A stretch of DNA of 29,217 nucleotides, taken from positions 1-29,217 of the forward strand of contig CAJYWN010000007.1 in the NCBI GenBank assembly GCA_913778275.1. The letters are read 5' to 3'. This DNA comes from an uncultured Chryseobacterium sp. GTDB taxonomy: Bacteria > Bacteroidota > Bacteroidia > Flavobacteriales > Weeksellaceae. The notes under the pieces were generated by a model that saw only the letters and a program-made list of their open reading frames with translations, was not told the origin of the DNA and searched no databases. Shown in pieces: positions 16,460 through 23,986 of the stretch. How positions within the stretch are numbered: the stretch's first letter is position 1; every line of letters starts with the position of its first letter. The position numbers and the translations under genes were made by a program.

Positions 16460-17476
16460 TTATTTCGATAAGAAATCAAGAACCGAATAATCTCCCAAGG
16501 AAATTTCTCTTGATACTCCGAAATATTGGGCAGAGTTCCCGATCATAGAATTGGAAAGATTTCCGTGATTAATCTGCGTATTTTCCTGAATCAGGGAATT
16601 TTCGATATTAGAATTAACCACCACCGTATTATTTCCTAATGAAACTCCCGGACCAATTTTTGAATTGGATATTTTTACATTTTCACCAATAAAGCATGGC
16701 GGAATAATTAATGAGTTTTCGATTTGTGCCGAAGCCGGAAATTGAGACATTGCCTCTTCTTCGTAAGCAAGAATTTTGCTGTTGGTCTCCACGGTAGCAT
16801 TTTTATTACCGCAATCCATCCAGTCGTTTACCTTTCCTAAAGTGAATTTCGCTCCTTTGGCACGAAGGTTTTCCAAAGCCGTAGTCAGCTGGTATTCTCC
16901 GCCGTTTTTGATATCATTATCCATGAGGTAATTGATCTCATCCATCAGTTTTTCAGCACTGTTGAAATAATAGATCCCGATGATTGCAAGATCTGACACA
17001 AAGGTCTGCGGTTTTTCAACAAAATCTGTGATAAATCCGCTGTCGTCAAGTTTTACAACCCCAAAAGCAGAAGGGTCTTCCACGCTTTTTACCCAAATTA
17101 CCCCATCAGCATTTTTATCCAAAATAAAGTCTGCACGGAAAAGGGTATCTGCAAATGCAACGACAACGTTGCCGCCCATGGATTGTTCTGCGCATTTGAT
17201 GGCATGTGCAGTACCAAGCGGGTCATTTTGATAATAAATGCTTCCTTTTGCTCCCAGCTTTTCAGCAATTTGAAGAAGGGATTTTTCAATCTCAGGACCA
17301 AAGTCCCCGATGATGAATGCTACCTCTTCAATTTCTTCTCCTGCGACTTTGGCAATATCTTCCACCAGCCTCTGTACAATAGGTTTTCCGGCAATGGGAA
17401 TCAAGGGCTTCGGAACGGTAAGAGTATGTGGGCGTAATCTGGAACCACGTCCAGCCATAGGAACGATAATTTTCAT
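16460..17476 (-). CDS. Sugar-phosphate nucleotidyltransferase
   Basis: A 338-residue NTP transferase. The N-terminal catalytic domain (about 1-235) begins with the MAGRGSRLRPHTLTVPKPL nucleotide-binding signature and includes DPLGTAHAI, VVAFADTLF (metal-binding Asp) and GGEYQLTTALENL. The C-terminal part (about 245-338) is a left-handed beta-helix with hexapeptide repeats (PPCFIGENVKIS, IGPGVSLGNNTVV). The family includes glucose-1-phosphate thymidylyl- and uridylyltransferases, so the exact sugar and nucleotide are not fixed. It follows the flippase gene, suggesting a role in supplying activated sugar for surface polysaccharide. Confidence 0.85.
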   Translation of the reverse strand: MKIIVPMAGRGSRLRPHTLTVPKPLIPIAGKPIVQRLVEDIAKVAGEEIEEVAFIIGDFGPEIEKSLLQIAEKLGAKGSIYYQNDPLGTAHAIKCAEQSMGGNVVVAFADTLFRADFILDKNADGVIWVKSVEDPSAFGVVKLDDSGFITDFVEKPQTFVSDLAIIGIYYFNSAEKLMDEINYLMDNDIKNGGEYQLTTALENLRAKGAKFTLGKVNDWMDCGNKNATVETNSKILAYEEEAMSQFPASAQIENSLIIPPCFIGENVKISNSKIGPGVSLGNNTVVVNSNIENSLIQENTQINHGNLSNSMIGNSAQYFGVSREISLGDYSVLDFLSK

Positions 17477-17614
17477 AAATTATATAAGTATGTTTTTTTA
17501 TAGGTTATTTAATTTTTATAAAGATAGCAATAAAACCTTTGGTTGTGATACAAATTCCTGAGTTTTAAAGATTATGTAAAACCAGAAACCATACGCAGCA
17601 AATTAAAGACCAAA

Positions 17615-19033
17615 TTACTTTTTGATCCTTGATAGAAGCATATCTTTTTCAGAATAGATCAGAATACCGGCATAAACCAGGAAAATTAAGTTGCCGATCC
17701 AGAGGTTATAATCAAAAAATTCTACAATAATATAGCTGAAAACTGCCAGAAGGATAACGAAAAAAGAAATTTTCTTCATTCGGTAAGGGATGGGATAATA
17801 TTTCTGACCTAAAAAATAAGACAGAACCATCATCGTAAAGTAAGCTGCCAGTGTGATCCAGGCCGAAACCATAAAGCCATACTTTCTTAGCAGAAAAAGA
17901 TTTAAAATGATTGTTATAATTGCTCCTATCCAGGAAATATAGGTTCCTACTCTCGTTCTGTCAGTCACTTTGTACCAGGTGGAAAGATTATAATATATCC
18001 CGAAAAAAAGATTCGCGATGACAATAATAGGTATGATGTTAAGGGCAATCCAGTAAGAACTGTTGGGAACCAATAACATCTTAAGCCAGGAAACATTGGC
18101 AATAATTCCCAGAGCCACTACAGACGCAAAAAACGAAAAATATTCGGTTACTTTGGCGTATGTCTTTTTAGCGTTTTCATTGTTCATCTGTTTGAAGAAA
18201 AAAGGTTCAATTCCCATTCGGTATGCCGTAACGAATAGCGTCATTAAAACGGCCATTTTATAGCATCCACCGTAGGCTCCCGCATCTCCGTCATCAATAA
18301 TAAATTTCTGGATGAACTTATCAAAGTTTTCATTCACCATAAAAGCCAATCCGGCAATCATGATCGGCCACGAATATTTGAGCATCTGAAAGAACAGCTC
18401 CTTTGAAAACTGCAGCTTCACCTTCAGGATAACCGGTAAAACCAATATTACACCCAAAAAACTGGCTGCCAGATTACTGTAAAAAGGGTACGAAACTTTT
18501 TCTTTTAAACCCAATTTCAAACTGAATTCCTGTGGAATATAAAGAAATAAAGCAATCGCAAAAGCACTCTGGAAAACAGCCTGAATGACTCTTACCGCCG
18601 TATATTTTATCGGTCTGTTGTGGAATCTGAACCATGCCAGCGGAATTACAAGAATGTTGTCAAAGAATGCAATCCAGGCAAACCATCGAATGAATTCCGG
18701 TGTTTCCGAATACCCGAAAACATTAGCAATAGGCTGGTTGAACAGCAGTACCAACATCAAAAACACGGTTGATAAACCTGTTAAAAACCAGAATGATGTA
18801 TTGAAAACCTTCTGTTCGTTATCGTTGTCTGATGAGAATCTGAAATAAGCCGTTTCAAAACCAAAGGATAAAACGATATTAACAAAGGATATCAGCGCAT
18901 ACAGATTGGTGAAAATGGCAAACGAACTGTTGTCAATATTTTTAATAAAGAGATAATTCAGCAGTACGACAATGATCCTCGGCATAATGGCCCCGATTCC
19001 ATAGATAATCGTTTCGTTGAGAAGTTTCTTCAA
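17615..19033 (-). CDS. Polysaccharide flippase (Wzx/MATE-like)
   Basis: A 472-residue inner-membrane protein with some 12-14 predicted helices. The start (KKLLNETIIYGIGAIMPRII) is typical of the oligosaccharide flippase family that moves undecaprenyl-linked glycans across the membrane, and the C-terminal half has the paired-helix pattern of the MOP superfamily. The start codon is TTG: the frame has a stop shortly upstream and no ATG before residue 17, which is already inside the first helix. A candidate -7 box lies at 19058-19051. The nucleotidyltransferase gene follows after 138 bp. Confidence 0.8.
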   Translation of the reverse strand: MKKLLNETIIYGIGAIMPRIIVVLLNYLFIKNIDNSSFAIFTNLYALISFVNIVLSFGFETAYFRFSSDNDNEQKVFNTSFWFLTGLSTVFLMLVLLFNQPIANVFGYSETPEFIRWFAWIAFFDNILVIPLAWFRFHNRPIKYTAVRVIQAVFQSAFAIALFLYIPQEFSLKLGLKEKVSYPFYSNLAASFLGVILVLPVILKVKLQFSKELFFQMLKYSWPIMIAGLAFMVNENFDKFIQKFIIDDGDAGAYGGCYKMAVLMTLFVTAYRMGIEPFFFKQMNNENAKKTYAKVTEYFSFFASVVALGIIANVSWLKMLLVPNSSYWIALNIIPIIVIANLFFGIYYNLSTWYKVTDRTRVGTYISWIGAIITIILNLFLLRKYGFMVSAWITLAAYFTMMVLSYFLGQKYYPIPYRMKKISFFVILLAVFSYIIVEFFDYNLWIGNLIFLVYAGILIYSEKDMLLSRIKK

Positions 19034-19050
19034 AATCCGGAATTTTTATG

Positions 19051-19058
19051 CAAATGTA
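19051..19058 (-). promoter_or_regulatory. Candidate -7 box of the flippase gene (TACATTTG)
   Basis: The minus strand reads TACATTTG, an exact TAnnTTTG match ending 17 bp before the TTG start. This spacing supports the unusual start codon. No clear -33 element. Confidence 0.45.
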
Positions 19059-19110
19059 AATATTTAGAAATTGATTTTTATCTGCCACATTAAAATTCAT
19101 TCATAAACCT

Positions 19111-19118
19111 TAATTTTG
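19111..19118 (+). promoter_or_regulatory. Candidate -7 box of pyrC (TAATTTTG)
   Basis: An exact TAnnTTTG match 34 bp before the pyrC ATG, in the 119-bp divergent region shared with the flippase gene. Confidence 0.4.
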
Positions 19119-19152
19119 AAAGTCGAACTTCCATCTAATTTTAAAAAGTAAA

Positions 19153-20487
19153 ATGAAGACCTTAATCAAAAATGTACAAATCGTTAACGAAGGAAAAATC
19201 CTAACAGGCGATCTTCTTATCGAAAACGATATAATTTCTAAAATAGATACGAATATTTCCGAAGAAGCAGACCACATCATTGACGGCTCAGGAAAATATC
19301 TTTTACCGGGAGTTATCGATGACCAGGTTCATTTCCGGGAGCCGGGTTTAACGCATAAAGGGGATATCGAATCCGAATCCCGTTCTGCTATTGCAGGAGG
19401 AACCACAAGCTTTATCGAACAGCCGAATACGGTTCCCAATGCCGTCACCCAGGAATTATTAGCTGATAAATATCAAATTGCTTCCGAAAGATCTTTTGCC
19501 AACTACGGTTTTATGATGGGCGGAACGAATGATAATCTGGAAGAAATTTTAAAAACCAATCCAAGAAATGTTCCCGGGATCAAATTATTTTTAGGTTCAT
19601 CAACGGGAAATATGCTGGTTGACAATCCGGAAACCCTGGAGAATATTTTCAGCAATACAAAAATGCTGATTGCCGTTCATTGTGAAGACGAAGCAACTAT
19701 CAGAGCGAATACTCAAAAATATATGGACGAATACGGCGAAGATATTCCTGTGAAATTTCATCATCTGATCAGAAGTGAGGAAGCTTGTTACAAGTCTTCT
19801 TCAAAAGCCGTTGAGCTGGCAAAAAAAACAGGTGCAAGACTTCACGTTTTCCATTTGTCAACCGCAAAAGAGTTAGAACTTTTCAGAAATGATATTCCTT
19901 TAAAAGATAAAAAGATAACAGCTGAAGTTTGTGTTCACCATCTTACTTTCACTAACGAGGATTATGAAACAAAAGGTTCTTTAATCAAATGGAATCCTGC
20001 CGTAAAAACACAACATGACAAGGACGGACTTTGGGAAGCGTTACTCGATAACCGGATTGATGTGATTGCAACGGATCATGCACCGCACACCTGGGAAGAA
20101 AAGCAGAATGTCTATACAAAATGTCCTTCGGGAGCGCCTCTGGTGCAGCATTCTTTGGTCGTGATGCTGGAAAATTATAAGAACGGGAAAATTTCTTTAG
20201 AAAGAATCGTTGAGAAAATGGCTCATAATCCGGCGATTTTATTCAGAATAGAAAAGAGAGGATTCATCAGAGAGGGGTATAAAGCGGATCTGGTTTTGGT
20301 AGATTTGAATGAAAACTGGACAGTGGAAAAACAAAATATCCTTTACAAATGCGGGTGGAGCCCACTGGAGGGAATGCATTTCCATTCTAAGGTAACCCAC
20401 ACTTTTGTTAACGGAAACCTGGTTTATGAAAACGGTACTATCAATGAACAAAAATTTGGGGAACGGCTGCTTTTTGAAGTTGAATGA
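19153..20487 (+). CDS. pyrC: Dihydroorotase
   Basis: A 444-residue amidohydrolase that closes carbamoyl-aspartate to dihydroorotate in pyrimidine synthesis. Visible active-site elements are GVIDDQVHFREPG (residues 53-65), GGTTSFIEQPNT, GIKLFLGSSTGN with the probable carboxylated Lys, AVHCEDEA, HVFHLSTAKE and VIATDHAPHTWEEK with the catalytic Asp. The usual H-x-H metal pair is Gln58-x-His60, so one ligand is changed. From memory, the DDQVHFREPG form is common among Bacteroidetes enzymes of this subtype, so it is probably functional. Single gene; it converges with azoR. Confidence 0.88.
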   Translation: MKTLIKNVQIVNEGKILTGDLLIENDIISKIDTNISEEADHIIDGSGKYLLPGVIDDQVHFREPGLTHKGDIESESRSAIAGGTTSFIEQPNTVPNAVTQELLADKYQIASERSFANYGFMMGGTNDNLEEILKTNPRNVPGIKLFLGSSTGNMLVDNPETLENIFSNTKMLIAVHCEDEATIRANTQKYMDEYGEDIPVKFHHLIRSEEACYKSSSKAVELAKKTGARLHVFHLSTAKELELFRNDIPLKDKKITAEVCVHHLTFTNEDYETKGSLIKWNPAVKTQHDKDGLWEALLDNRIDVIATDHAPHTWEEKQNVYTKCPSGAPLVQHSLVVMLENYKNGKISLERIVEKMAHNPAILFRIEKRGFIREGYKADLVLVDLNENWTVEKQNILYKCGWSPLEGMHFHSKVTHTFVNGNLVYENGTINEQKFGERLLFEVE

Positions 20488-20512
20488 TAAATATAAAATA
20501 CAGCGGTATCAA

Positions 20513-20540
20513 TAGGAGCGGGCTTTAGCCCGCTTTTCAT
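20513..20540 (+). terminator. Hairpin repeat / terminator after pyrC
   Basis: AGCGGGCT (20517-20524), TT, AGCCCGCT (20527-20534), then TTTC. The perfect 8-bp stem with a short T run fits a terminator for pyrC. The same GGAGCGGGCTTTAGCCCGCT wording is, from memory, a repeated intergenic element in related genomes, so it may be both. Confidence 0.6.
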
Positions 20541-20574
20541 TTGTAAATAACTCAGTAGGTTTTAGCCAAAATCT

Positions 20575-20612
20575 ATTAAAAAAGGAAGACTAACCAATTC
20601 GTAAGCCTCCCT
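20575..20612 (-). terminator. Terminator of azoR
   Basis: On the minus strand AGGGAGGCTTAC (20612-20601) pairs with GTTAGTCTTCCT (20594-20583) with one mismatch and two G-U pairs around a 6-nt loop, followed by TTTTTTA. It lies 23 bp past the azoR stop. Confidence 0.7.
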
Positions 20613-20634
20613 ATTCTAAACTATATCTGAAAAA

Positions 20635-21237
20635 TTAATCAATAGTAATTCCTTCAATTGCTTTTTCCAGAGCGGTTTCCTGAATTCCCGGAATCGATAA
20701 ACCTTCAGCCCGGAATACGCTCACATCAGTAATACCATAGAATCCAAAAACATTTTTGACATATGGAACATTGGAATCATAGACCTGGTAAGCCCCTTCG
20801 GAATAAATATTCCCGGAAGTAAAGGCAATATATAATTTTTTGTTATTCAATAAACCTTTCGGACCGTTTTCATCATACTTAAAAGTATATCCTGCTCTGG
20901 ATGTAAAATCAAAATAGGCTCTCAGCCCCGCAGGAACAGAAAAGTTATACATGGGAGAGTCAACAACAATAATATCGGCTTCCTGTAATTCTGAAATTAA
21001 TCCTGTTGAATAGTCATTAATTTCTGTCTGTTCCGAAGAATAGCTGTCTTCAGGAGAGAAAAATGTATTGATATGTCTTTCTTCCAAGAGAGGAACACTA
21101 TCTTTCGTCAAGTCCCGTTCTTTTACAACAGCATTAGGATATTTTTCCTGAATTTTTTCAACAATCGCTTTTCCCAGTTTTCTACTTGCAGAAACTTCCA
21201 TTCTCGGACTTGAAATAATGTGAAGTATATTTTTCAT
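20635..21237 (-). CDS. azoR: FMN-dependent NADH-azoreductase / quinone reductase
   Basis: A 200-residue flavodoxin-fold reductase, standard AzoR length. Characteristic pieces are ILHIISSPR with SASRKLGKAIVEK (FMN phosphate loop), DIIVVDSPMYNFSVPAGLRAYFDF (FMN-binding PMYNFSVP) and GRAGYTF-like SRAGYTFKYDENGPKGLL. Enzymes of this family use NADH for two-electron reduction of quinones and azo dyes, protecting against quinone stress. It is divergent from an HxlR-type regulator with operator-like repeats between them, the same arrangement of functions as YodB and AzoR1 in Bacillus subtilis. Own terminator follows. Confidence 0.9.
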   Translation of the reverse strand: MKNILHIISSPRMEVSASRKLGKAIVEKIQEKYPNAVVKERDLTKDSVPLLEERHINTFFSPEDSYSSEQTEINDYSTGLISELQEADIIVVDSPMYNFSVPAGLRAYFDFTSRAGYTFKYDENGPKGLLNNKKLYIAFTSGNIYSEGAYQVYDSNVPYVKNVFGFYGITDVSVFRAEGLSIPGIQETALEKAIEGITID

Positions 21238-21260
21238 TTTTTTAAATTTTAATTCTTCAG

Positions 21261-21268
21261 CAAAATTA
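21261..21268 (-). promoter_or_regulatory. Candidate -7 box of azoR (TAATTTTG)
   Basis: The minus strand reads TAATTTTG, an exact TAnnTTTG match, 24 bp before the azoR start. Its -33 region would fall at about 21290-21297, inside the first operator-like repeat. Confidence 0.45.
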
Positions 21269-21270
21269 TC

Positions 21271-21278
21271 TACATTTG
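21271..21278 (+). promoter_or_regulatory. Candidate -7 box of the HxlR gene (TACATTTG)
   Basis: An exact TAnnTTTG match on the plus strand, two bases from the opposite-facing azoR box. Transcription would start near 21285, just before the operator-like repeats, which would then lie in the regulator's leader. Confidence 0.4.
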
Positions 21279-21288
21279 CTTATCAAAA

Positions 21289-21335
21289 GTTAGTAGTAAA
21301 CAAAAGGTTAGCAGTAACCTTCCGGTTAGTTAAAC
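21289..21335. promoter_or_regulatory. Three operator-like repeats between azoR and the HxlR gene
   Basis: Three related imperfect palindromes lie in a row: GTTA-GTAG-TAAAC (21289-21301), GGTTA-GCAG-TAACC (21306-21319, perfect 5-bp arms) and GGTTA-GT-TAAAC (21324-21335). Their centres are about 17 bp apart. They cover the expected azoR -33 region and the leader of the regulator gene, a good placement for repression of both. Binding by the adjacent HxlR-type protein is inferred. Confidence 0.6.
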
Positions 21336-21343
21336 TTGAAATT

Positions 21344-21721
21344 ATGAAAAATAAATTTCTTTTGGACGATCATATTACGGTTGAAGAATGTAGCGGACAT
21401 CTTTCTTCTGTGGAAGATGCCATTTATGTAATTGGTGGAAAATGGAAGCTTAAAATTATTATTGTTCTGCAGGAAAGTGGTAATATCAGATTCAATGAAT
21501 TGCAGAGAAAAATTTCGGGTATCTCAGCCAGAGTGCTATCTAATGAGCTTAAAGACCTGGAAATGAATGGGTTTGTAAAAAGAGTGGTCCACGCAGAACA
21601 GACGCCCGTGATCGTAGAATATATTTCAACCGATTACAGCAAAACGCTCAAGCCAGTGATTATGGCCCTATCGGATTGGGGAAGAAATCATAAAAATAAT
21701 ATCCGGGAGGACGTATTTTAA
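21344..21721 (+). CDS. HxlR-family transcriptional regulator
   Basis: A 125-residue winged-helix regulator. The HxlR signature is clear: EDAIYVIGGKWKLKIIIVLQ, IRFNELQRKISGISARVLSNELKDLEMNGFV, then a wing (RVVHAEQTPVIVEY) and YSTDYS-like STDYSKTLKPVIMALSDWG. Cys16 (VEECSGHL) is near the N-terminus, where YodB/HypR-type members carry a redox-sensing cysteine that reacts with quinones or disulfides. It is divergent from azoR and probably represses both. The stop overlaps that of the convergent AraC gene by four bases (TTAA). Confidence 0.88.
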   Translation: MKNKFLLDDHITVEECSGHLSSVEDAIYVIGGKWKLKIIIVLQESGNIRFNELQRKISGISARVLSNELKDLEMNGFVKRVVHAEQTPVIVEYISTDYSKTLKPVIMALSDWGRNHKNNIREDVF

Positions 21722-22614
21722 TTAAACGACTGCCTGAATTCCATAGGCGACATATTCGTTTTCTTTTTAAAAAGCGTGCTGAATGACTGGGCATGTTCAA
21801 ATCCCAGCTCATAAGCAATTTCACTTACCGAAAGCTCTGTTGTTGAAAGCTTTTCCTTGGCTTTGCTGATTAGCTTTTCATGAATATGCTGCTGCGTATT
21901 TTGTCCGGTATGAATCCTCAGAAGATCACTCAGATAATTGGGTGAAAGATTCATGGCTACTGCAATTTGCTGTACGGTAAGCAGTTCTTTTTCAGCTGTA
22001 TTGTCACTAAAATAATCATTCAGATACGCTTCGAATTTTGCCAGAAGGTGATGGCTGCCATTTTTTCTGGTAATGAATTGTCTTTCATAAAAACGTTTGG
22101 AATAATTCAGCAGCAGTTCAATTTGAGACAAAATAATCTCCTGGGTATGATAGTCGATGTGCTGACATTCTTTATCAATCTTAAATAATATTTCAAGCAG
22201 ATCATTTTCCTCGTCTTCGGAAAGATGCAGCGCTTCATTGACGGCGTAAGAGAAAAATCCGTAAGAAGAAATAGTTTTTGCGAGGGAATGCTTCAACAGA
22301 AAATCTTCGTGAAAAATTAACAGATAACCTGTGTTTTGGCAATCCATTGTCTGTAGATCCAGATACTGAACCTGATTAGGTGCTGTAAAGCTCAACACCC
22401 CTTTATCATAATCGTAATGCTGTTGTCCGTATTTTATTTTTCCTGTTGCATTCCGTTTAAGGGCTACACAGTAATAATGGCTCACAAAACCTTTCCAGAC
22501 CTCGTCTTCAATAAAAACGCTTTCTGAAAGGTTAATAACACTTACCATCGGATGTTTGGGCTCCGGTAAAGATAATAGCCTGTGAAAATGAGAAATGGAT
22601 TGTATGGTGTTCAT
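21718..22614 (-). CDS. AraC-family transcriptional regulator
   Basis: A 298-residue regulator. The N-terminal part (about 1-190) is a divergent cupin-like sensing domain (KYGQQHYDYDKGVLSFTAPNQ). The C-terminal AraC double helix-turn-helix is clear: LTVQQIAVAMNLSPNYLSDLLRIHTG, then LSVSEIAYELGFEHAQSFSTLFKKKTNMSPMEFRQ. The aldo/keto reductase gene lies upstream on the same strand after 230 bp containing repeats, and has a 21-bp-spaced direct repeat at its promoter, so it is the best candidate target. The gene converges with the HxlR gene with overlapping stops. Confidence 0.88.
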   Translation of the reverse strand: MNTIQSISHFHRLLSLPEPKHPMVSVINLSESVFIEDEVWKGFVSHYYCVALKRNATGKIKYGQQHYDYDKGVLSFTAPNQVQYLDLQTMDCQNTGYLLIFHEDFLLKHSLAKTISSYGFFSYAVNEALHLSEDEENDLLEILFKIDKECQHIDYHTQEIILSQIELLLNYSKRFYERQFITRKNGSHHLLAKFEAYLNDYFSDNTAEKELLTVQQIAVAMNLSPNYLSDLLRIHTGQNTQQHIHEKLISKAKEKLSTTELSVSEIAYELGFEHAQSFSTLFKKKTNMSPMEFRQSFN

Positions 22615-22675
22615 ACCTGAGATTTATAATAGTAAAGGTAACAATTATTTGAATTCATCAAACCGTTTTAGATTT

Positions 22676-22755
22676 GGGCGCCTTTTTCCGTCTTCCACTC
22701 CCGCTTTTTTGCTTCACTTCGTTGCGCAAAAAGAGCTCCGTTCAAGCCGGGGCGC
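22676..22755. repeat. Intergenic palindromic element
   Basis: A G+C-richer block in an AT-rich gap. Outer arms GCGCC (22678-22682) and GGCGC (22751-22755) enclose an inner hairpin TTTTTGC (22706-22712) / GCAAAAA (22726-22732). Wording such as GCGCAAAAAGAGCTCCG is reminiscent of repeated intergenic elements in related genomes. TTTCCG(T/C) and CACTC-C/G-CGCT-like pieces also appear before the palindrome at the window's right end. Confidence 0.45.
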
Positions 22756-22772
22756 ATAAGAGTCTACTTTAT

Positions 22773-22805
22773 AAACCTGACAGGTTTTTAAAACCTGTCA
22801 GATTT
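22773..22805. repeat. Inverted repeat AAACCTGACAGGTTTT
   Basis: AAACCTGACAGGTTTT and AAAACCTGTCAGATTT form a 16-bp inverted repeat with one mismatch and a single central base. It follows the neighbouring palindromic element and lies 40 bp past the aldo/keto reductase stop. It may act as that gene's terminator or be a dispersed repeat. Confidence 0.55.
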
Positions 22806-22844
22806 GAATTATTAATTTAAGATTTAGCGCTTATAAACGAAATA

Positions 22845-23852
22845 TCAATAATCCAGCAATCCCATTCCGAATTCATCATACGTAGCTCCCGTATCTGTTC
22901 CCAACGGAACTATACTTTCCAGCTTATATATATCTGATTCGCTTAGGCGAATGCTTGCCGCTTCAATGTTCTGTTCCAGATATTTTCTTCGTTTGGTACC
23001 GGGAATCGGAATAATTCCTTTGCTGATAATCCACGCCAGAGCCAGTTGAGAAGAAGTGATCTCTTTTTCTTTCGCCATATTTTCAATGGCTTCCACCAGC
23101 TCGATATTTTTATGGAAGTGTTGTTCCTGGAAACGCGGAATTCCTCTTCGGAAATCATTTTCAGGTAAATCATCAATCGTTTTGATGTTCCCGGATAAAA
23201 ATCCTCTTCCGAGGGGCGAATAGGCTACAAAACCGATTCCTAATTCATTCAGTGTTTTGATGACGCCCTTTTCTTCAACGGTTCTTTCAAATAAGGAATA
23301 TTCACTCTGAACTGCAGAGATCGGATGAACAGCGTGTGCTTTTTTTACCGTTTCAGAAGAAACTTCAGACAGGCCTATGTAGCCTATTTTTCCTTCTTTT
23401 ACCAGATCGCTCATGGCTCCCACTGTTTCCTCTACAGGAACATTTTTGTCCAGTCGATGCATGTAGTAGAGGTCAATGTAGTCGGTTTTCAGATTTTTGA
23501 GTGAACGCTCAACCGATTTTTTTACATAGTCTTTGCTTCCGTTGATTTTCCAGGTGATCTGTTCGTTGTCATCAATTTCCCAGCCGAATTTGGTGGCGAT
23601 GATGTACTGATCACGCTTGCCCTCAATCGCTTTTGCGATAAGCTGTTCGTTTTTAAAAGGGCCGTACAAATCTGCGGTGTCCAGAAAATTACCACCCAGT
23701 TCTAAAGAGCGGTGAATGGTTGCAATTGCCTCTTCTTCATCTGCCGGGCCGTACATATGGGCATCCCCAAATCCTGTCATTCCCATACATCCTAAACCAA
23801 TATTCGGGATGATAAGACCCTGGGTTCCTAATTTTACCTGTTTCAATTTCAT
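22845..23852 (-). CDS. Aldo/keto reductase
   Basis: A 335-residue NADPH-dependent aldo/keto reductase with the complete catalytic tetrad Asp58, Tyr63, Lys88 and His132 (NFLDTADLYG, IATKFG, YYMHRLD). The start LGTQGLIIPNIGLGCMGMTG and the C-terminal IPGTKRRKYLEQNIEAASIRLSE cofactor-binding region place it with the AKR13/YajO-like group that reduces aldehydes and small ketones. Likely role: detoxification of reactive carbonyls. It lies between the GH92 gene and an AraC regulator on the same strand, with a direct repeat about 50-80 bp before its start. Confidence 0.9.
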   Translation of the reverse strand: MKLKQVKLGTQGLIIPNIGLGCMGMTGFGDAHMYGPADEEEAIATIHRSLELGGNFLDTADLYGPFKNEQLIAKAIEGKRDQYIIATKFGWEIDDNEQITWKINGSKDYVKKSVERSLKNLKTDYIDLYYMHRLDKNVPVEETVGAMSDLVKEGKIGYIGLSEVSSETVKKAHAVHPISAVQSEYSLFERTVEEKGVIKTLNELGIGFVAYSPLGRGFLSGNIKTIDDLPENDFRRGIPRFQEQHFHKNIELVEAIENMAKEKEITSSQLALAWIISKGIIPIPGTKRRKYLEQNIEAASIRLSESDIYKLESIVPLGTDTGATYDEFGMGLLDY

Positions 23853-23901
23853 ATTGTTGATTTTTGTTGATACAAAATTGAAGAGAAATTAAAAACCGGA
23901 T

Positions 23902-23931
23902 GTATGCAAAATGAAGATAGTCGTATGCAAA
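23902..23931. promoter_or_regulatory. Direct repeat with 21-bp spacing before the aldo/keto reductase
   Basis: GTATGCAAA occurs at 23902-23910 and again at 23923-23931, exactly 21 bp apart, or two helical turns. AraC-family activators usually bind two direct half-sites spaced by about 21 bp, and an AraC-type gene lies just downstream of this one. The repeat ends about 50 bp before the reductase ATG, a normal activator position. The regulator-site link is inferred. Confidence 0.55.
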
Positions 23932-23986
23932 TTACAGATTGAGTTTATTAGTGATGATACGTGGGGCATTTGCGTTAAAAAAAAAA

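Noticed and set aside
23977..23986. Ten-A run after the GH92 stop as a terminator
   Set aside because: No stem precedes it on the minus strand, so it is only a homopolymer.
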